DNA from: UBA4744 sp035282865
GTDB lineage: Bacteria > Actinomycetota > Acidimicrobiia > Spongiisociales > UBA4744
Direction: 5' to 3'
Assembly (NCBI GenBank): GCA_035282865.1
Contig: DATEVB010000164.1
Span: 1 to 17,311, forward strand
DNA: 17,311 nucleotides
The notes under the pieces were generated by a model. That model was not told the DNA's origin. It searched no databases and saw only the letters and a list, made by a program, of their open reading frames with translations. Below, piece after piece: positions 7,290 through 14,780 of the stretch. The translations under genes and the position numbers were made by a program. Position 1 is the first letter of the stretch; each line of letters starts with the position of its first letter.

Positions 7290-8540
7290 ATGCATTTCGA
7301 TCTCACCACACTCCCCAACGGTCTGCGCGTGATCACCGAGCCGATGGCCGGCATCCGATCGGCCGCGGTGGGATGTTGGGTCGACACCGGCACCAGGGAC
7401 GAGACTGATTCCGAGGCGGGGGCTTCGCATTTTCTCGAGCATCTCCTCTTCAAAGGGTCCGAGCATCTCTCGGCGCGGGAGATCTCCGAGCGGTTTGATG
7501 CGATGGGCGCTCAGTCGAATGCGTTCACGTCCAAGGATTACACGTGCTTCTGGGCACGGTTACTCGACGACGACCTGCCGGAGGGTTTCGAACTGCTCGC
7601 CGAGATGCTGCAACGGCCTGCCTTCCGGGTCGAGGAGATCGACTCCGAACGGCAGGTCGTCATCGAAGAGGTCAACATGAACGATGACGATCCAGGCGAT
7701 CTAGCCCACGAGGAGTTCTTCCAGGCGGTATTCGCCGGTCACCCGCTCGAGCGTCCGGTGCTGGGAACCCGCCAGTCGATCACCGGCATGACGCGGGATG
7801 ATCTGGCCGGCTACTGGAAGCGCCGTTATCAGGCCGGATCCGCCGTAGTGGCCGTAGCCGGCAGCTTTGACCACGCTGAGGTGGTGGAGTTGGCCGGCCG
7901 GCACTTCGGGGCCTGGGACGGCGGCGCGGTCGATCACGAATTGGCCGCCCTGCAACCGAGACCACATGCCAGGGTCGTGAACCGTTCCACCGAACAGGCG
8001 CACCTGGTGATCGGCGGAAGCGGGTTGCAGCGCGACGACGATCGGCGTTTCGCCTTCGAGGTCCTCAACCACGTGCTGGGAGGAGGTTTGTCGTCGCGCC
8101 TGTTCCGCATCATCCGCGAAGAACGGGGGCTCGCCTACGCCGTGTACAGCTTCCGGGCGCCGTACGCCGATGCGGGAGCCTGGGGTGTCTATGCCGGAAC
8201 CACCCCCTCCAAGGCGTTCACCGTGCTGGAGTTGATCCGTGCTGAGATCAACGATCTGATCGCCTCGGGCGTTACGGTCGATGAACTCAATCGGGCCAAA
8301 GGCAACATGCGCGGCAGCATGGCGCTGGCGCTCGAGGACCCCAACAGCCGGATGGTCCGGCTGGGTCGGGATGAATTGACCCGGATGGAGCATCTGTCGG
8401 TCGATGAGAAGATCCAGCGAATCGAGGCGGTTACTCCCTCGGAGGTGCAGGAGGTTGCCCAATCCGTGCTGAGTGGGACCAAGGTGATCGGGGCAGTAGG
8501 CCCGTTCGAAGGCGTCGAGTTCGAGGAGTTCCTCACATGA
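7290..8540 (+). CDS. M16-family zinc peptidase (pitrilysin/MPP-beta-like)
   Basis: The product has 416 residues, the usual length of single-subunit bacterial M16B peptidases. The inverted zinc motif HFLEH is at 47-51 (His47, Glu50, His51), and a downstream glutamate pair in VVIEEVNM (Glu126/Glu127) supplies the third ligand. The C-terminal half has the typical GGGLSSRLFRIIREERGLAYAVYSF segment, containing the Arg/Tyr substrate-contacting pair. These enzymes degrade or process peptides as clam-shell dimers. No signal peptide is seen, so it is cytoplasmic. The ATG at 7290 was chosen because family similarity (FDLTTLPNGLRVI) starts just after it; an upstream in-frame start at 7194 would run into the divergent rhomboid gene. 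It overlaps dapB by four bases (ATGA). The pairing with dapB matches the pepR region of other actinobacteria. Confidence 0.93.
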   Translation: MHFDLTTLPNGLRVITEPMAGIRSAAVGCWVDTGTRDETDSEAGASHFLEHLLFKGSEHLSAREISERFDAMGAQSNAFTSKDYTCFWARLLDDDLPEGFELLAEMLQRPAFRVEEIDSERQVVIEEVNMNDDDPGDLAHEEFFQAVFAGHPLERPVLGTRQSITGMTRDDLAGYWKRRYQAGSAVVAVAGSFDHAEVVELAGRHFGAWDGGAVDHELAALQPRPHARVVNRSTEQAHLVIGGSGLQRDDDRRFAFEVLNHVLGGGLSSRLFRIIREERGLAYAVYSFRAPYADAGAWGVYAGTTPSKAFTVLELIRAEINDLIASGVTVDELNRAKGNMRGSMALALEDPNSRMVRLGRDELTRMEHLSVDEKIQRIEAVTPSEVQEVAQSVLSGTKVIGAVGPFEGVEFEEFLT

Positions 8541-9301
8541 TCCGAGTAGGCGTGTCCGGAGCCCGAGGTCGGATGGGCAGGCTGGTGGCGACCAGTGTTG
8601 AACAGGCTGCGGACCTCGAACTGGGCGGTTTGTTCGACCCGGAGGCCGGGGGCGGCGAGCAGGTGGCCGGTTGCACGGTTTCGGATGACGCCGCCGCGCT
8701 GGCCGGGTGCGAGGTCGTGGTTGAGTTCACCAACCCCGTCGTGGTGATGGGGAATCTGGCCCGGTGGCGGGCCCAGGGCAGTCACGTGGTGGTCGGTACC
8801 TCGGGGTTCTCGCGTGAACGCCTGGCGGAGGTTGCCGAGCTGTGGGCCGATGGCCCACCCAACTGCCTGATCGCCCCCAATTTCTCGATCGGGGCGGTTC
8901 TCATGATGCGGTTTGCCGAACTGGCCGCACCGCACTTCGCGGCCGCGGAGGTCGTCGAGCTCCACCACGATCGCAAGGCCGACGCTCCGAGCGGCACCGC
9001 CACCAGCACAGCAGAGCGTATCGGCCGCGCCAAGCCCGACCAACAGCGGGCCGTGACCTCGGCCGAGCTAGCCGCCGGAGCCCGGGGTGCTTCTGTCAGT
9101 GGCGTGCCGGTGCACGCAGTTCGGCTCCCTGGTCTGGTCGCGCACCAGGAGGTGCTCCTCGGGAATGAGGGGGAGTGGTTGACCATCCGCCACGACACGA
9201 CCGATCGAAGCGCCTTCATGGCCGGTGTGCTGCTGGCGGTCCGCAATGTCGCTGACATGTCGGGCCTGACGGTCGGGATCGAAGGTCTGCTCGGGCTGTA
9301 G
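8537..9301 (+). CDS. dapB: 4-hydroxy-tetrahydrodipicolinate reductase
   Basis: The product has 254 residues, full length for DapB. It reduces 4-hydroxy-tetrahydrodipicolinate to tetrahydrodipicolinate with NAD(P)H in the diaminopimelate/lysine pathway, in the cytoplasm. The Rossmann motif GARGRMG is at 8-14; VVGTSGF (85-91) is the GTTG-like nucleotide-contact loop; APNFSIG (113-119) is conserved; VELHHDRKADAPSGTA (140-155) carries the catalytic His143/His144 and Lys147 and the substrate-binding DAPSGTA loop. RLPGLVAHQEVLLGNEGE (196-213) and the RSAFMAGVLLAVR helix complete the C-terminal domain. The ATG at 8537 overlaps the M16 peptidase stop (ATGA), so the two are almost surely co-transcribed and translationally coupled. 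DapA, the enzyme that makes its substrate, is encoded about 4.6 kb downstream on the same strand. Confidence 0.97.
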   Translation: MIRVGVSGARGRMGRLVATSVEQAADLELGGLFDPEAGGGEQVAGCTVSDDAAALAGCEVVVEFTNPVVVMGNLARWRAQGSHVVVGTSGFSRERLAEVAELWADGPPNCLIAPNFSIGAVLMMRFAELAAPHFAAAEVVELHHDRKADAPSGTATSTAERIGRAKPDQQRAVTSAELAAGARGASVSGVPVHAVRLPGLVAHQEVLLGNEGEWLTIRHDTTDRSAFMAGVLLAVRNVADMSGLTVGIEGLLGL

Positions 9302-9433
9302 GTCAGGCTGCACAGTTTCCACACTCTGACCGCCGGCGCGTTCATAGCTCACCATGTGGCAGTTCGTCCACGCATGGGCCCGAATACCCCATTCAGCTCT
9401 GACGGGGTTGGGTATCCTGTCACTGGCGTCCGG

Positions 9434-9439
9434 TATTAT
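9434..9439 (+). promoter_or_regulatory. -10-like element of HNH gene, leaderless arrangement
   Basis: TATTAT matches TATAAT at five of six positions and ends seven bases before the ATG at 9447, so transcription would start at or next to the start codon. Its last base is the first base of the LexA box. No good -35 is seen at 17 bases; TTGGGT at 9408-9413 lies 20 bases upstream. Confidence 0.5.
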
Positions 9440-9454
9440 CGAACGTATGTTCGA
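9439..9454. promoter_or_regulatory. LexA (SOS) box spanning HNH gene start codon
   Basis: TCGAACgtatGTTCGA is a perfect match to the actinobacterial LexA consensus TCGAAC-N4-GTTCGA. The ATG at 9447 is inside it, and it abuts the TATTAT -10 element, so LexA bound here would cover the predicted transcription start. This predicts derepression after DNA damage. SOS control of 13E12/DUF222 genes is known in mycobacteria from general knowledge. Confidence 0.85.
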
Positions 9455-10694
9455 CAATGATCTTGAACAGATTCCTCCCGGACTGGACTCGATGGAACCA
9501 GGCCCGCAACTGGCGGCGTTCTTGTCGTCGATCAATGCTGCGGAAGTCTCTGATCATGACCGGATCGTGGTGCTGCAGGCCCATCAGCGGATGGCCTCTT
9601 ACTATGCCGCACAGGTCTATGAGGACATGGCGGCCGTGTCCGATTCTCTACATGAGATGGACGACGACCCCCAGATGGCCGTCGAGTCCGCCGCGGCCGA
9701 GATACGAGCTGCGCTCCGGTTGACTCGACGTACCGCCAACACCGAATTGGCATTGGCGCTCGACCTCAAGGTCCGTATCCCCCGGGTGTGGGAGACCCTC
9801 GCCGCCGGCGATATCGACGTGCGCCGGGCCAAGGTAATCGCTCATGGCACAGCACATCTCCCGGTAGACACCGCTCGCGATGTCGTCGACCGGGTGATCC
9901 AGGAGGCGTTCCGGTTGACAACCGGGCAATTGATGGCCCGGATCCGCCGGCTCTGCATTGAAGTTGATCCCCGGGACGCCCGGCGACGGTATGGGGAAGC
10001 GGTCGCGGACCGCAGGATCGTTTTCGAACCGACCGAGTCGGGGACCGCCAACCTCCTCGGTCTCGACCTTCCGCCGCATCGGGTCGCCGCGGTGACTCGC
10101 AGAGTAAGCCAACTCGCCCGAACCCTCCGAACCCGTGATGAGTCCCGAACCATGGACCAGTTGCGGGCCGACGTCTTCTTGGATCTCCTTGAAGGCACGA
10201 CCCACACTACGAAGACCGGTCAGGGTATCGTCGATATCCGTGTCGATCTCGACACGCTGACTCAACTCACGGACCATCCCGGCGAGTTGGCCGGGTACGG
10301 GCCCGTCGTCGCCGACATCGCCCGACAGGTCGTCGAGCAACAAGGACACGTCGAATGGCGATACGCGGTCACCGATCCCGACACCGGCCAGACGCTCCAC
10401 ACCGGCGCTACCCGCCGTCGGCCCACCGCCGGTCAACGGCGCGGGGTAGAGACCCGCGATCCGACGTGTGTCTTTCCCGGATGTCGCATCCCGGCTACCG
10501 ACTGCGATCTCGACCACCGAATTCCCTGGTCGGAGGGCGGAACCACCACCGTCACCAACCTCGTGCCTCTCTGTCGCCACGACCACCGCATCCGACACCA
10601 CGCGGGGTGGACCCACCAACCCATTCCCGATGGTGGCCACCGATGGACCAGCAAACTCGGCCACACCTACACCACCGGCGCCGCACCCCCCTAA
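9447..10694 (+). CDS. DUF222 domain HNH endonuclease (13E12 family)
   Basis: The product has 415 residues from the ATG at 9447. The N-terminal and central parts are the helical DUF222 domain seen in the actinobacterial 13E12 repeat family (for example RVWETLAAGDIDVRRAKVI, about residues 113-131). The C-terminal HNH nuclease has C341VFPGC346, DLDHRIPWSEGGTT (His357), TNLVPLCRHDH (Asn371, His378): the two Cys and final Cys/His bind zinc, and His357 is the likely general base. It probably cuts DNA; the target and role are unknown. An upstream in-frame ATG at 9354 exists, but 9447 is preferred: it starts inside a LexA box, next to a -10 element. The family is multi-copy and often appears as a scattered, mobile-like element, and here it sits between dapB and dapA. 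It converges on the next gene with 30 bases between stops. Confidence 0.9.
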   Translation: MFDNDLEQIPPGLDSMEPGPQLAAFLSSINAAEVSDHDRIVVLQAHQRMASYYAAQVYEDMAAVSDSLHEMDDDPQMAVESAAAEIRAALRLTRRTANTELALALDLKVRIPRVWETLAAGDIDVRRAKVIAHGTAHLPVDTARDVVDRVIQEAFRLTTGQLMARIRRLCIEVDPRDARRRYGEAVADRRIVFEPTESGTANLLGLDLPPHRVAAVTRRVSQLARTLRTRDESRTMDQLRADVFLDLLEGTTHTTKTGQGIVDIRVDLDTLTQLTDHPGELAGYGPVVADIARQVVEQQGHVEWRYAVTDPDTGQTLHTGATRRRPTAGQRRGVETRDPTCVFPGCRIPATDCDLDHRIPWSEGGTTTVTNLVPLCRHDHRIRHHAGWTHQPIPDGGHRWTSKLGHTYTTGAAPP

Positions 10695-10724
10695 CTACTT
10701 GCCCGGTTGGTAGGCAGCTGCCCG

Positions 10725-11114
10725 CTAACCCACCGGTTCCACCAGCAAGCTGAGCGCCAAGCCGTAGACCAGCGCGACCCCGATGACCACGAGGAAAACG
10801 AACGCGTAGGCACGTAGGTTGAGGTTCTTCCTGGTAGCCGATCGGGAGGCGACAAACGCCACCGCCAACCAGACCCCCAAGTCGACCGGCCAGGCCAGTA
10901 GGAAATCGCTGCTTCCCGACGATAGCGCTGCTCCCAGCACGGTGAACAGCGCCGATACGGGCAGCGCGGCGAAGACGAGCAGATAGTTGGGCGGCTCCAG
11001 AACGAAGAATCCAATCCAGAACCCGAGACCGGCCAACCCAAGAAGGGTTCCCGCTCCTGCCACGGCCAGGCCGCAACCGGGAGAACCAGGATCTGTGGAA
11101 GGCTCGGTGCTCAC
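10725..11114 (-). CDS. Small four-TM membrane protein of unknown function
   Basis: The product has 129 residues. After a short polar N-terminus (MSTEPSTDPGSPGCG) come four hydrophobic segments at about 14-38, 43-65, 72-90 and 101-125, separated by short loops, with a basic loop (RSATRKNLNLR, 91-101) before the last. No catalytic motif or recognised family is visible. The start is GTG at 11114; no Shine-Dalgarno sequence is evident, so the start is approximate. It follows the cyclophilin gene on the same strand after 212 bases and converges on the HNH gene. An integral inner-membrane location is likely. The hydrophobic pattern and the lack of any competing good frame support coding. Confidence 0.65.
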   Translation of the reverse strand: MSTEPSTDPGSPGCGLAVAGAGTLLGLAGLGFWIGFFVLEPPNYLLVFAALPVSALFTVLGAALSSGSSDFLLAWPVDLGVWLAVAFVASRSATRKNLNLRAYAFVFLVVIGVALVYGLALSLLVEPVG

Positions 11115-11243
11115 AGCGGCGGATGGTAGCTACCGGCGGCCCGCCTCCCGTCCCGGCCGGGTCGCTCGGCGCTGCTCAGGGGGCCCCTATCGTTCCCTAT
11201 GTACCAGTGTGCTGATGGGCGGTGACACCGAAGCAACGAGCGC

Positions 11244-11262
11244 GTAACGATCCTGTAACGAT
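11244..11262. repeat. Direct repeat GTAACGAT, 11-base period
   Basis: GTAACGAT occurs at 11244-11251 and again at 11255-11262, about one helical turn apart, in the gap between the cyclophilin and the four-TM gene. A near-match in the opposite orientation (ATCGTTCC, one mismatch) is at about 11188-11195. The arrangement would suit a regulator binding in tandem, but there is no direct evidence. Confidence 0.3.
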
Positions 11263-11292
11263 TCTCCAGCCGGACTACGCAATCGGACGTGC

Positions 11293-11336
11293 CGAGGGTT
11301 TCCGTTCCCGGTGGTCTCCTGGCTTCCTAACCCTCG
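11293..11336. repeat. 8-base inverted repeat across the cyclophilin stop
   Basis: CGAGGGTT (11293-11300) and AACCCTCG (11329-11336) form a perfect 8-base inverted repeat with a 28-base loop, spanning the cyclophilin stop codon. It could slow or end transcription of the cyclophilin gene. The long loop and lack of a T-tract make it a weak terminator candidate. Confidence 0.3.
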
Positions 11337-11833
11337 CTGATGGTCACGGAGCGGATCACCGCGTCGTCGATCGGCTTCTCGCCGCGCAGGCTGAGACCGG
11401 CGATGGCGTCGACGGCTTCCATGCCGTCGGTCACCTCGCCGAAGATGGTATACGAGTGAGGGAGTCCCACCTTCTCCAGGCATATGAAGAACTGGCTGCC
11501 GTTGGTATTCGGCCCGGCGTTGGCCATGGCCACCGTTCCCCGCTGGTACGATCGGGGCTTGTCGAGTTCGTCCCGGAACGTGTAGCCGGGCCCGCCCCGC
11601 CCGGTCCCGGTCGGGTCGCCGCCCTGGATCACGAACCCGGGAACCACGCGATGAAAGATGACGCCGTCGTAGAAACCCTCCCCGGCCAAGAACGCGAAGT
11701 TGTTGACGGTCTGGGGAGCATCTTCGGCGAAGAAACGGATCGAGATCTCCCCATGGTTGGTGTCGATGGTCGCCGAGTGGGTCTTGGCGAGATCGATGTC
11801 GAAGGACGGGGGCGCGGAGTACTGCTTGGCCAT
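11327..11833 (-). CDS. Cyclophilin-type peptidyl-prolyl cis-trans isomerase
   Basis: The product has 168 residues, the usual size of a bacterial cytoplasmic cyclophilin. It catalyses cis-trans isomerisation of Xaa-Pro bonds. Core motifs are FHRVVPGFVIQGGDPTGTG (60-78, catalytic Arg62), GGPGYTFRDE (80-89), GTVAMANAGPNTNGSQFFI (99-117) and LPHSYTIFGEV (124-134, His126). No signal peptide or lipobox is present. The ATG at 11833 has AGGAAAGG about six bases upstream; a longer open frame back to 11911 lacks similarity and would run into the region shared with the divergent desaturase. The 177-base gap to the desaturase start must hold both promoters, but I see no convincing pair of -35/-10 elements in it. 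Confidence 0.94.
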   Translation of the reverse strand: MAKQYSAPPSFDIDLAKTHSATIDTNHGEISIRFFAEDAPQTVNNFAFLAGEGFYDGVIFHRVVPGFVIQGGDPTGTGRGGPGYTFRDELDKPRSYQRGTVAMANAGPNTNGSQFFICLEKVGLPHSYTIFGEVTDGMEAVDAIAGLSLRGEKPIDDAVIRSVTISEG

Positions 11834-12010
11834 GGGATACCTTTCCTGAAACGAATGGGTCAGGGTAACCGACGGATCGCCAGATGCTCGCTGCGTCGTC
11901 CAACCGGGCACAGCGCCGTCGGCCGTTGCGGAACAATCTCGTGCTTAGCGCCACACCTCTTGTACGTTAGTGAATACCGCTAGCGAGTCCACTGAAGCAA
12001 GGAGCCGGCC

Positions 12011-12910
12011 ATGGCCAAGGATGAGTACTACGAACTGCTCGAGGCGGTCTCTCCGGTGGTCGCCAGGCTGCACACCGAGCATGTGGAGCGTCGCGAACAT
12101 TGGTATGCCCACGACTACGTGCCCTGGGAACAGGGCCGCAATTTTCGAACCGAGCCTTGGGACGAGTCTCATGCGACGCTCTCTCCGGAGGTGCGAACAT
12201 CGCTGGTCTTCAACCTGCTGACGGAGGACAACCTGCCCTTTTACCACACCGCCCTGGAGCATCATCTTCCCCAGGACTCCGTCTATGGCGTGTGGAACCG
12301 GTTGTGGACGGCCGAAGAAGCGCAACATTCGATCGCCATCCGCAGCTACCTGCTGACCAGCCGCAATTGCGACCCCGACGAACTGGAGGACGACCGCTAC
12401 GCCACCATGTCGCGCGGCTATCAGGACACCTTCGACAACCCTATCGAGGTGTTCGCTTACACGGCCGCTCAGGAGCTGGCCACCCGCGTCAGTCACCGCA
12501 ACGCCGGCAAACTGGCCGACGATGAAGTCGCCTATCAGATCATGGGACGTATCGCCACCGACGAGAACCACCACTTCATGTTCTACCGAGGCGTGGTCCT
12601 GGCGTTGCTGAAGGAGAATCCCTCGGCGGTGCTGGGGGCCATCTACCGGGTCCTGGCCGATTTCCAGATGCCGGGCACCGGCATCCCCGGGTACCTGCGC
12701 CGTTCGGTCGAGATGGCCAAGGCGGCCGTGTACAACCTCCGCATTCATCACGACCGGGTGGTCGCCCCGCTGCTGCGGGATTGGAGGATCGACCAGCTGA
12801 CCGACCTGACCGCTCAGGCACGAGAGGTGCAGCAGGCGATCATGGAACTTCCGGCCAAGGTGCTGCGGCGGGCAGAAGCGTTCGAACGGCGATTCGGGAT
12901 GGCCACCTAG
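12011..12910 (+). CDS. Acyl-ACP desaturase (soluble diiron type)
   Basis: The product has 299 residues, a typical length for the bacterial members. It introduces a double bond into acyl-ACP using O2 and reduced ferredoxin, and belongs to the FA_desaturase_2 family that includes plant stearoyl-ACP desaturase and mycobacterial DesA proteins. Diiron ligands are visible: Glu72 in TEDNLPFYH, Glu103 and His106 in AEEAQHS, Glu155 in AAQELAT, and Glu185/His188 in ATDENHHFM. Spacing (EXXH twice, about 80 residues apart) fits the family. Start: ATG at 12011 with AGGAG upstream (within CAAGGAGCCGGCC). It is divergent from the cyclophilin and convergent with the thioredoxin-TPR gene. The acyl chain length and bond position cannot be read from the sequence. 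Confidence 0.93.
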   Translation: MAKDEYYELLEAVSPVVARLHTEHVERREHWYAHDYVPWEQGRNFRTEPWDESHATLSPEVRTSLVFNLLTEDNLPFYHTALEHHLPQDSVYGVWNRLWTAEEAQHSIAIRSYLLTSRNCDPDELEDDRYATMSRGYQDTFDNPIEVFAYTAAQELATRVSHRNAGKLADDEVAYQIMGRIATDENHHFMFYRGVVLALLKENPSAVLGAIYRVLADFQMPGTGIPGYLRRSVEMAKAAVYNLRIHHDRVVAPLLRDWRIDQLTDLTAQAREVQQAIMELPAKVLRRAEAFERRFGMAT

Positions 12911-12917
12911 AGCCTAG

Positions 12918-12940
12918 AGGAGTCCGCCCGGCGGACTCCT
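12918..12940. terminator. Hairpin between convergent genes, probable bidirectional terminator
   Basis: AGGAGTCCG and CGGACTCCT form a perfect 9-base-pair stem with a five-base CCCGG loop, starting eight bases after the desaturase stop. The stem includes the first two bases of the thioredoxin-TPR stop codon. No T-tract follows on either strand, so it may be a Rho-dependent or non-classical stop point. Confidence 0.55.
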
Positions 12941-13778
12941 AGAACAAGGCGCTGGCCAGACGGCGCCGGTAGGCAACCGTCAGGTCATTTACGGGTCCCA
13001 ACACCTCGAACACATCCAACATCGCTTTGCGCGCCTCGTCGCGGGTTTCGCCGCCTCGGGCAACTGCCTCGAGCAACGCCTCCAGAGAAGCCTCGAACTG
13101 ATGATCCGCCGCCAGTGCCTTGCCGAGGTCCATGCGAAGGGAGACATTGTCCGGGTCCGTCGCCAGTTTTGCCTCGAGATCCGGGATCACGCCGGTGTCC
13201 ACGGTGCCCATGCGAGCTGCGGCTTGCAGTCGTTCCACCTCCCGTGTCGATGGCAGCGGTTGGAGGACGACCAGGGCTTCTTCGTTCCGGCCGGCGTCGA
13301 TCAGCAGCGATGCCAACCCGACCGCCCCGTCGGTGTGGTGCGGATCGATCGTCAGCGCCTCCCGATATCTCCGTTCGGCGGCTGCCGGATCCCCCTCGTC
13401 CAGCCGGTCGCCTGCCATCGCCACCAGTAGATCGGCCTCAGACGGAATGATCCCGCCGAGCCATTGACGAACGTTGTGCTCGGGGAGCGCACCGGTGAAC
13501 CGGCTGACCGGCCGGCCGTCCCTGAAGCCGACCACGGTAGGAATTCCCTGCACGCCGAACTGACCGGCCAGTGTCTGGTTGCTGTCGACGTCGACTTTCG
13601 CCAACTCGAATCCGCCGTTGTGCTCTCCGGCGAGTCTCTCCAGGATGGGGCCGAGGATTTTGCATGGTCCACACCAGGCCGCCCAGAAGTCCACAACCAC
13701 CGGAACTTCCTTGCTCCGCTCCACGACATCGCGCTGAAAGGCTGCGGCGTCGACATCTCTCACATAGGTCGCAGTCAT
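12939..13778 (-). CDS. Thioredoxin-TPR protein, YbbN/CnoX-like
   Basis: The product has 279 residues. Residues 1-110 form a thioredoxin domain with FWAAWCGPCK (active site WCGPC 35-39), KVDVDSNQ (61-68) and cis-proline GIPT (78-81). Residues about 113-279 are helical TPR-like repeats (EADLLVAMAGDRLDEGDPAAAERRYREALTIDPHH is the clearest), as in the YbbN/CnoX family. Those proteins are chaperone-linked holdases or redox-protective factors, many with weak or no oxidoreductase activity. Unlike E. coli CnoX, which has a degenerate SXXC site, this one keeps both cysteines. No signal peptide is seen, so it is cytoplasmic. The ATG at 13778 begins the family similarity; an in-frame extension to 13916 would overlap dapA in the divergent direction. 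The Shine-Dalgarno sequence is weak. Confidence 0.88.
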   Translation of the reverse strand: MTATYVRDVDAAAFQRDVVERSKEVPVVVDFWAAWCGPCKILGPILERLAGEHNGGFELAKVDVDSNQTLAGQFGVQGIPTVVGFRDGRPVSRFTGALPEHNVRQWLGGIIPSEADLLVAMAGDRLDEGDPAAAERRYREALTIDPHHTDGAVGLASLLIDAGRNEEALVVLQPLPSTREVERLQAAARMGTVDTGVIPDLEAKLATDPDNVSLRMDLGKALAADHQFEASLEALLEAVARGGETRDEARKAMLDVFEVLGPVNDLTVAYRRRLASALF

Positions 13779-13858
13779 GATTGTTCCAGGATACTTCCAA
13801 GCCCGGCCTTTCCCGATCTGGTGCGCGGATAGAGCGAGGTTCCCCAACGGAATCGCCC

Positions 13859-13890
13859 TAGGATTGTTCGCAGAGCACTCACACAGGAGG
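13859..13890 (+). promoter_or_regulatory. Possible dapA promoter element and ribosome binding site
   Basis: TAGGAT (13859-13864) is a possible -10 element but lacks a good -35. AGGAGG (13885-13890) is a perfect Shine-Dalgarno sequence eight bases before the dapA ATG. The binding site is certain; the -10 is tentative. Confidence 0.45.
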
Positions 13891-13898
13891 CAGGCGTC

Positions 13899-14780
13899 AT
13901 GGCGCCGTTCGGTCACCTACTCACGGCGATGATCACCCCGTTCACATCCACCGGGGAGGTGGACTACGAACGGACCTGGCGACTGGCCCGTTTCCTGGTC
14001 GACAACGGCTCGGAAGGATTGGTTGTGACCGGGACGACCGGCGAATCTCCAACTCTGACCAACGACGAGAAGGTGGCGCTCTATCGCACGGTGGTTGAGG
14101 CGGTCGGCGACAAGGCCCAGATCGTTGCCGGTACGGGCACCTACAACACCGCCGAGTCGGTGGAGCTGACCCGGCGGGCCGCCGAGGTCGGCTGCCGCGG
14201 TGTCATGGCGGTCACGCCCTACTACTCCCGGCCACCCCAGCAAGGTCTGATCGAGCATTTCACCGCAGTCGCCGATGCCAGCGATCTTCCGGTCTTGTTG
14301 TACAACATTCCTGGGCGGACCGGTCGTCGTATCGAAATCGATACGTTGGCCCGGCTCGCCGAGCATCCGCGTATCGTTGCCGTCAAGGACGCGGTCGGCG
14401 AGTTGACGTTCACCACCAACACCCGGCTGGCGACTGATGAGCCATTCGCTATCTATTCGGGCGACGACATCAACACGCTTCCCATGATGGCGGTGGGCGC
14501 CGTCGGGGTTGTCTCGGTTGCCGCCCACCTGGCAGGCAAGCAGATCAAAGCGATGGTCGAGGCGGCGTTGGCAGGTGACCTGATCACGGCCCGGGCCCTG
14601 CATCTGGCGCTGGCACCACTTGCGGGGGCGCTCTTCCTCGAGCCCAATCCCATGCCGGTGAAGGCGGCCATGAATGCGCTATGGGAGCCGGTCGGGGACC
14701 CGCGCTCTCCGCTCGTTCCGGCCTCAGAGGAGACCGTTCAGAAAATCAAACAAGCCCTGGGGGAGGTACAGCAGCGGTGA
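13899..14780 (+). CDS. dapA: 4-hydroxy-tetrahydrodipicolinate synthase
   Basis: The product has 293 residues, full length for DapA, a TIM-barrel lyase that condenses pyruvate and aspartate semialdehyde in the first committed step of diaminopimelate/lysine synthesis. Motifs: LLTAMITPF (7-15), VVTGTTGE (42-49, substrate-binding threonines), PYYSRPPQQG (107-116, catalytic-triad tyrosine), LLYNIPGRTG (133-142, catalytic Tyr135) and IVAVKDA (159-165, Schiff-base Lys163). The ATG at 13899 has AGGAGG eight bases upstream. It is divergent from the thioredoxin-TPR gene (120-base gap) and overlaps rnj by four bases (GTGA). With dapB upstream it gives two steps of the same pathway, and the dapA-rnj-ftsK order is conserved in many actinobacteria. 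Confidence 0.97.
   Translation: MAPFGHLLTAMITPFTSTGEVDYERTWRLARFLVDNGSEGLVVTGTTGESPTLTNDEKVALYRTVVEAVGDKAQIVAGTGTYNTAESVELTRRAAEVGCRGVMAVTPYYSRPPQQGLIEHFTAVADASDLPVLLYNIPGRTGRRIEIDTLARLAEHPRIVAVKDAVGELTFTTNTRLATDEPFAIYSGDDINTLPMMAVGAVGVVSVAAHLAGKQIKAMVEAALAGDLITARALHLALAPLAGALFLEPNPMPVKAAMNALWEPVGDPRSPLVPASEETVQKIKQALGEVQQR

Noticed and set aside
9301..9331. GGTCAG/CTGACC inverted repeat as a dapB terminator
   Set aside because: Six base pairs with a 19-base loop and no T-tract is too weak to call.
9354..9446. N-terminal extension of the HNH gene from ATG 9354
   Set aside because: The extension would have to be transcribed from upstream of the -10/LexA box and shows no family similarity.
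9648..10664. Long minus-strand open frame opposite the HNH gene
   Set aside because: It is a shadow of the HNH gene; the plus strand has the intact DUF222 and HNH domains.
11150..11326. A tRNA or riboswitch in the gap upstream of the four-TM gene
   Set aside because: No T-loop GGTTCGAATCC-like sequence or cloverleaf pairing was found, and no known riboswitch core is visible.
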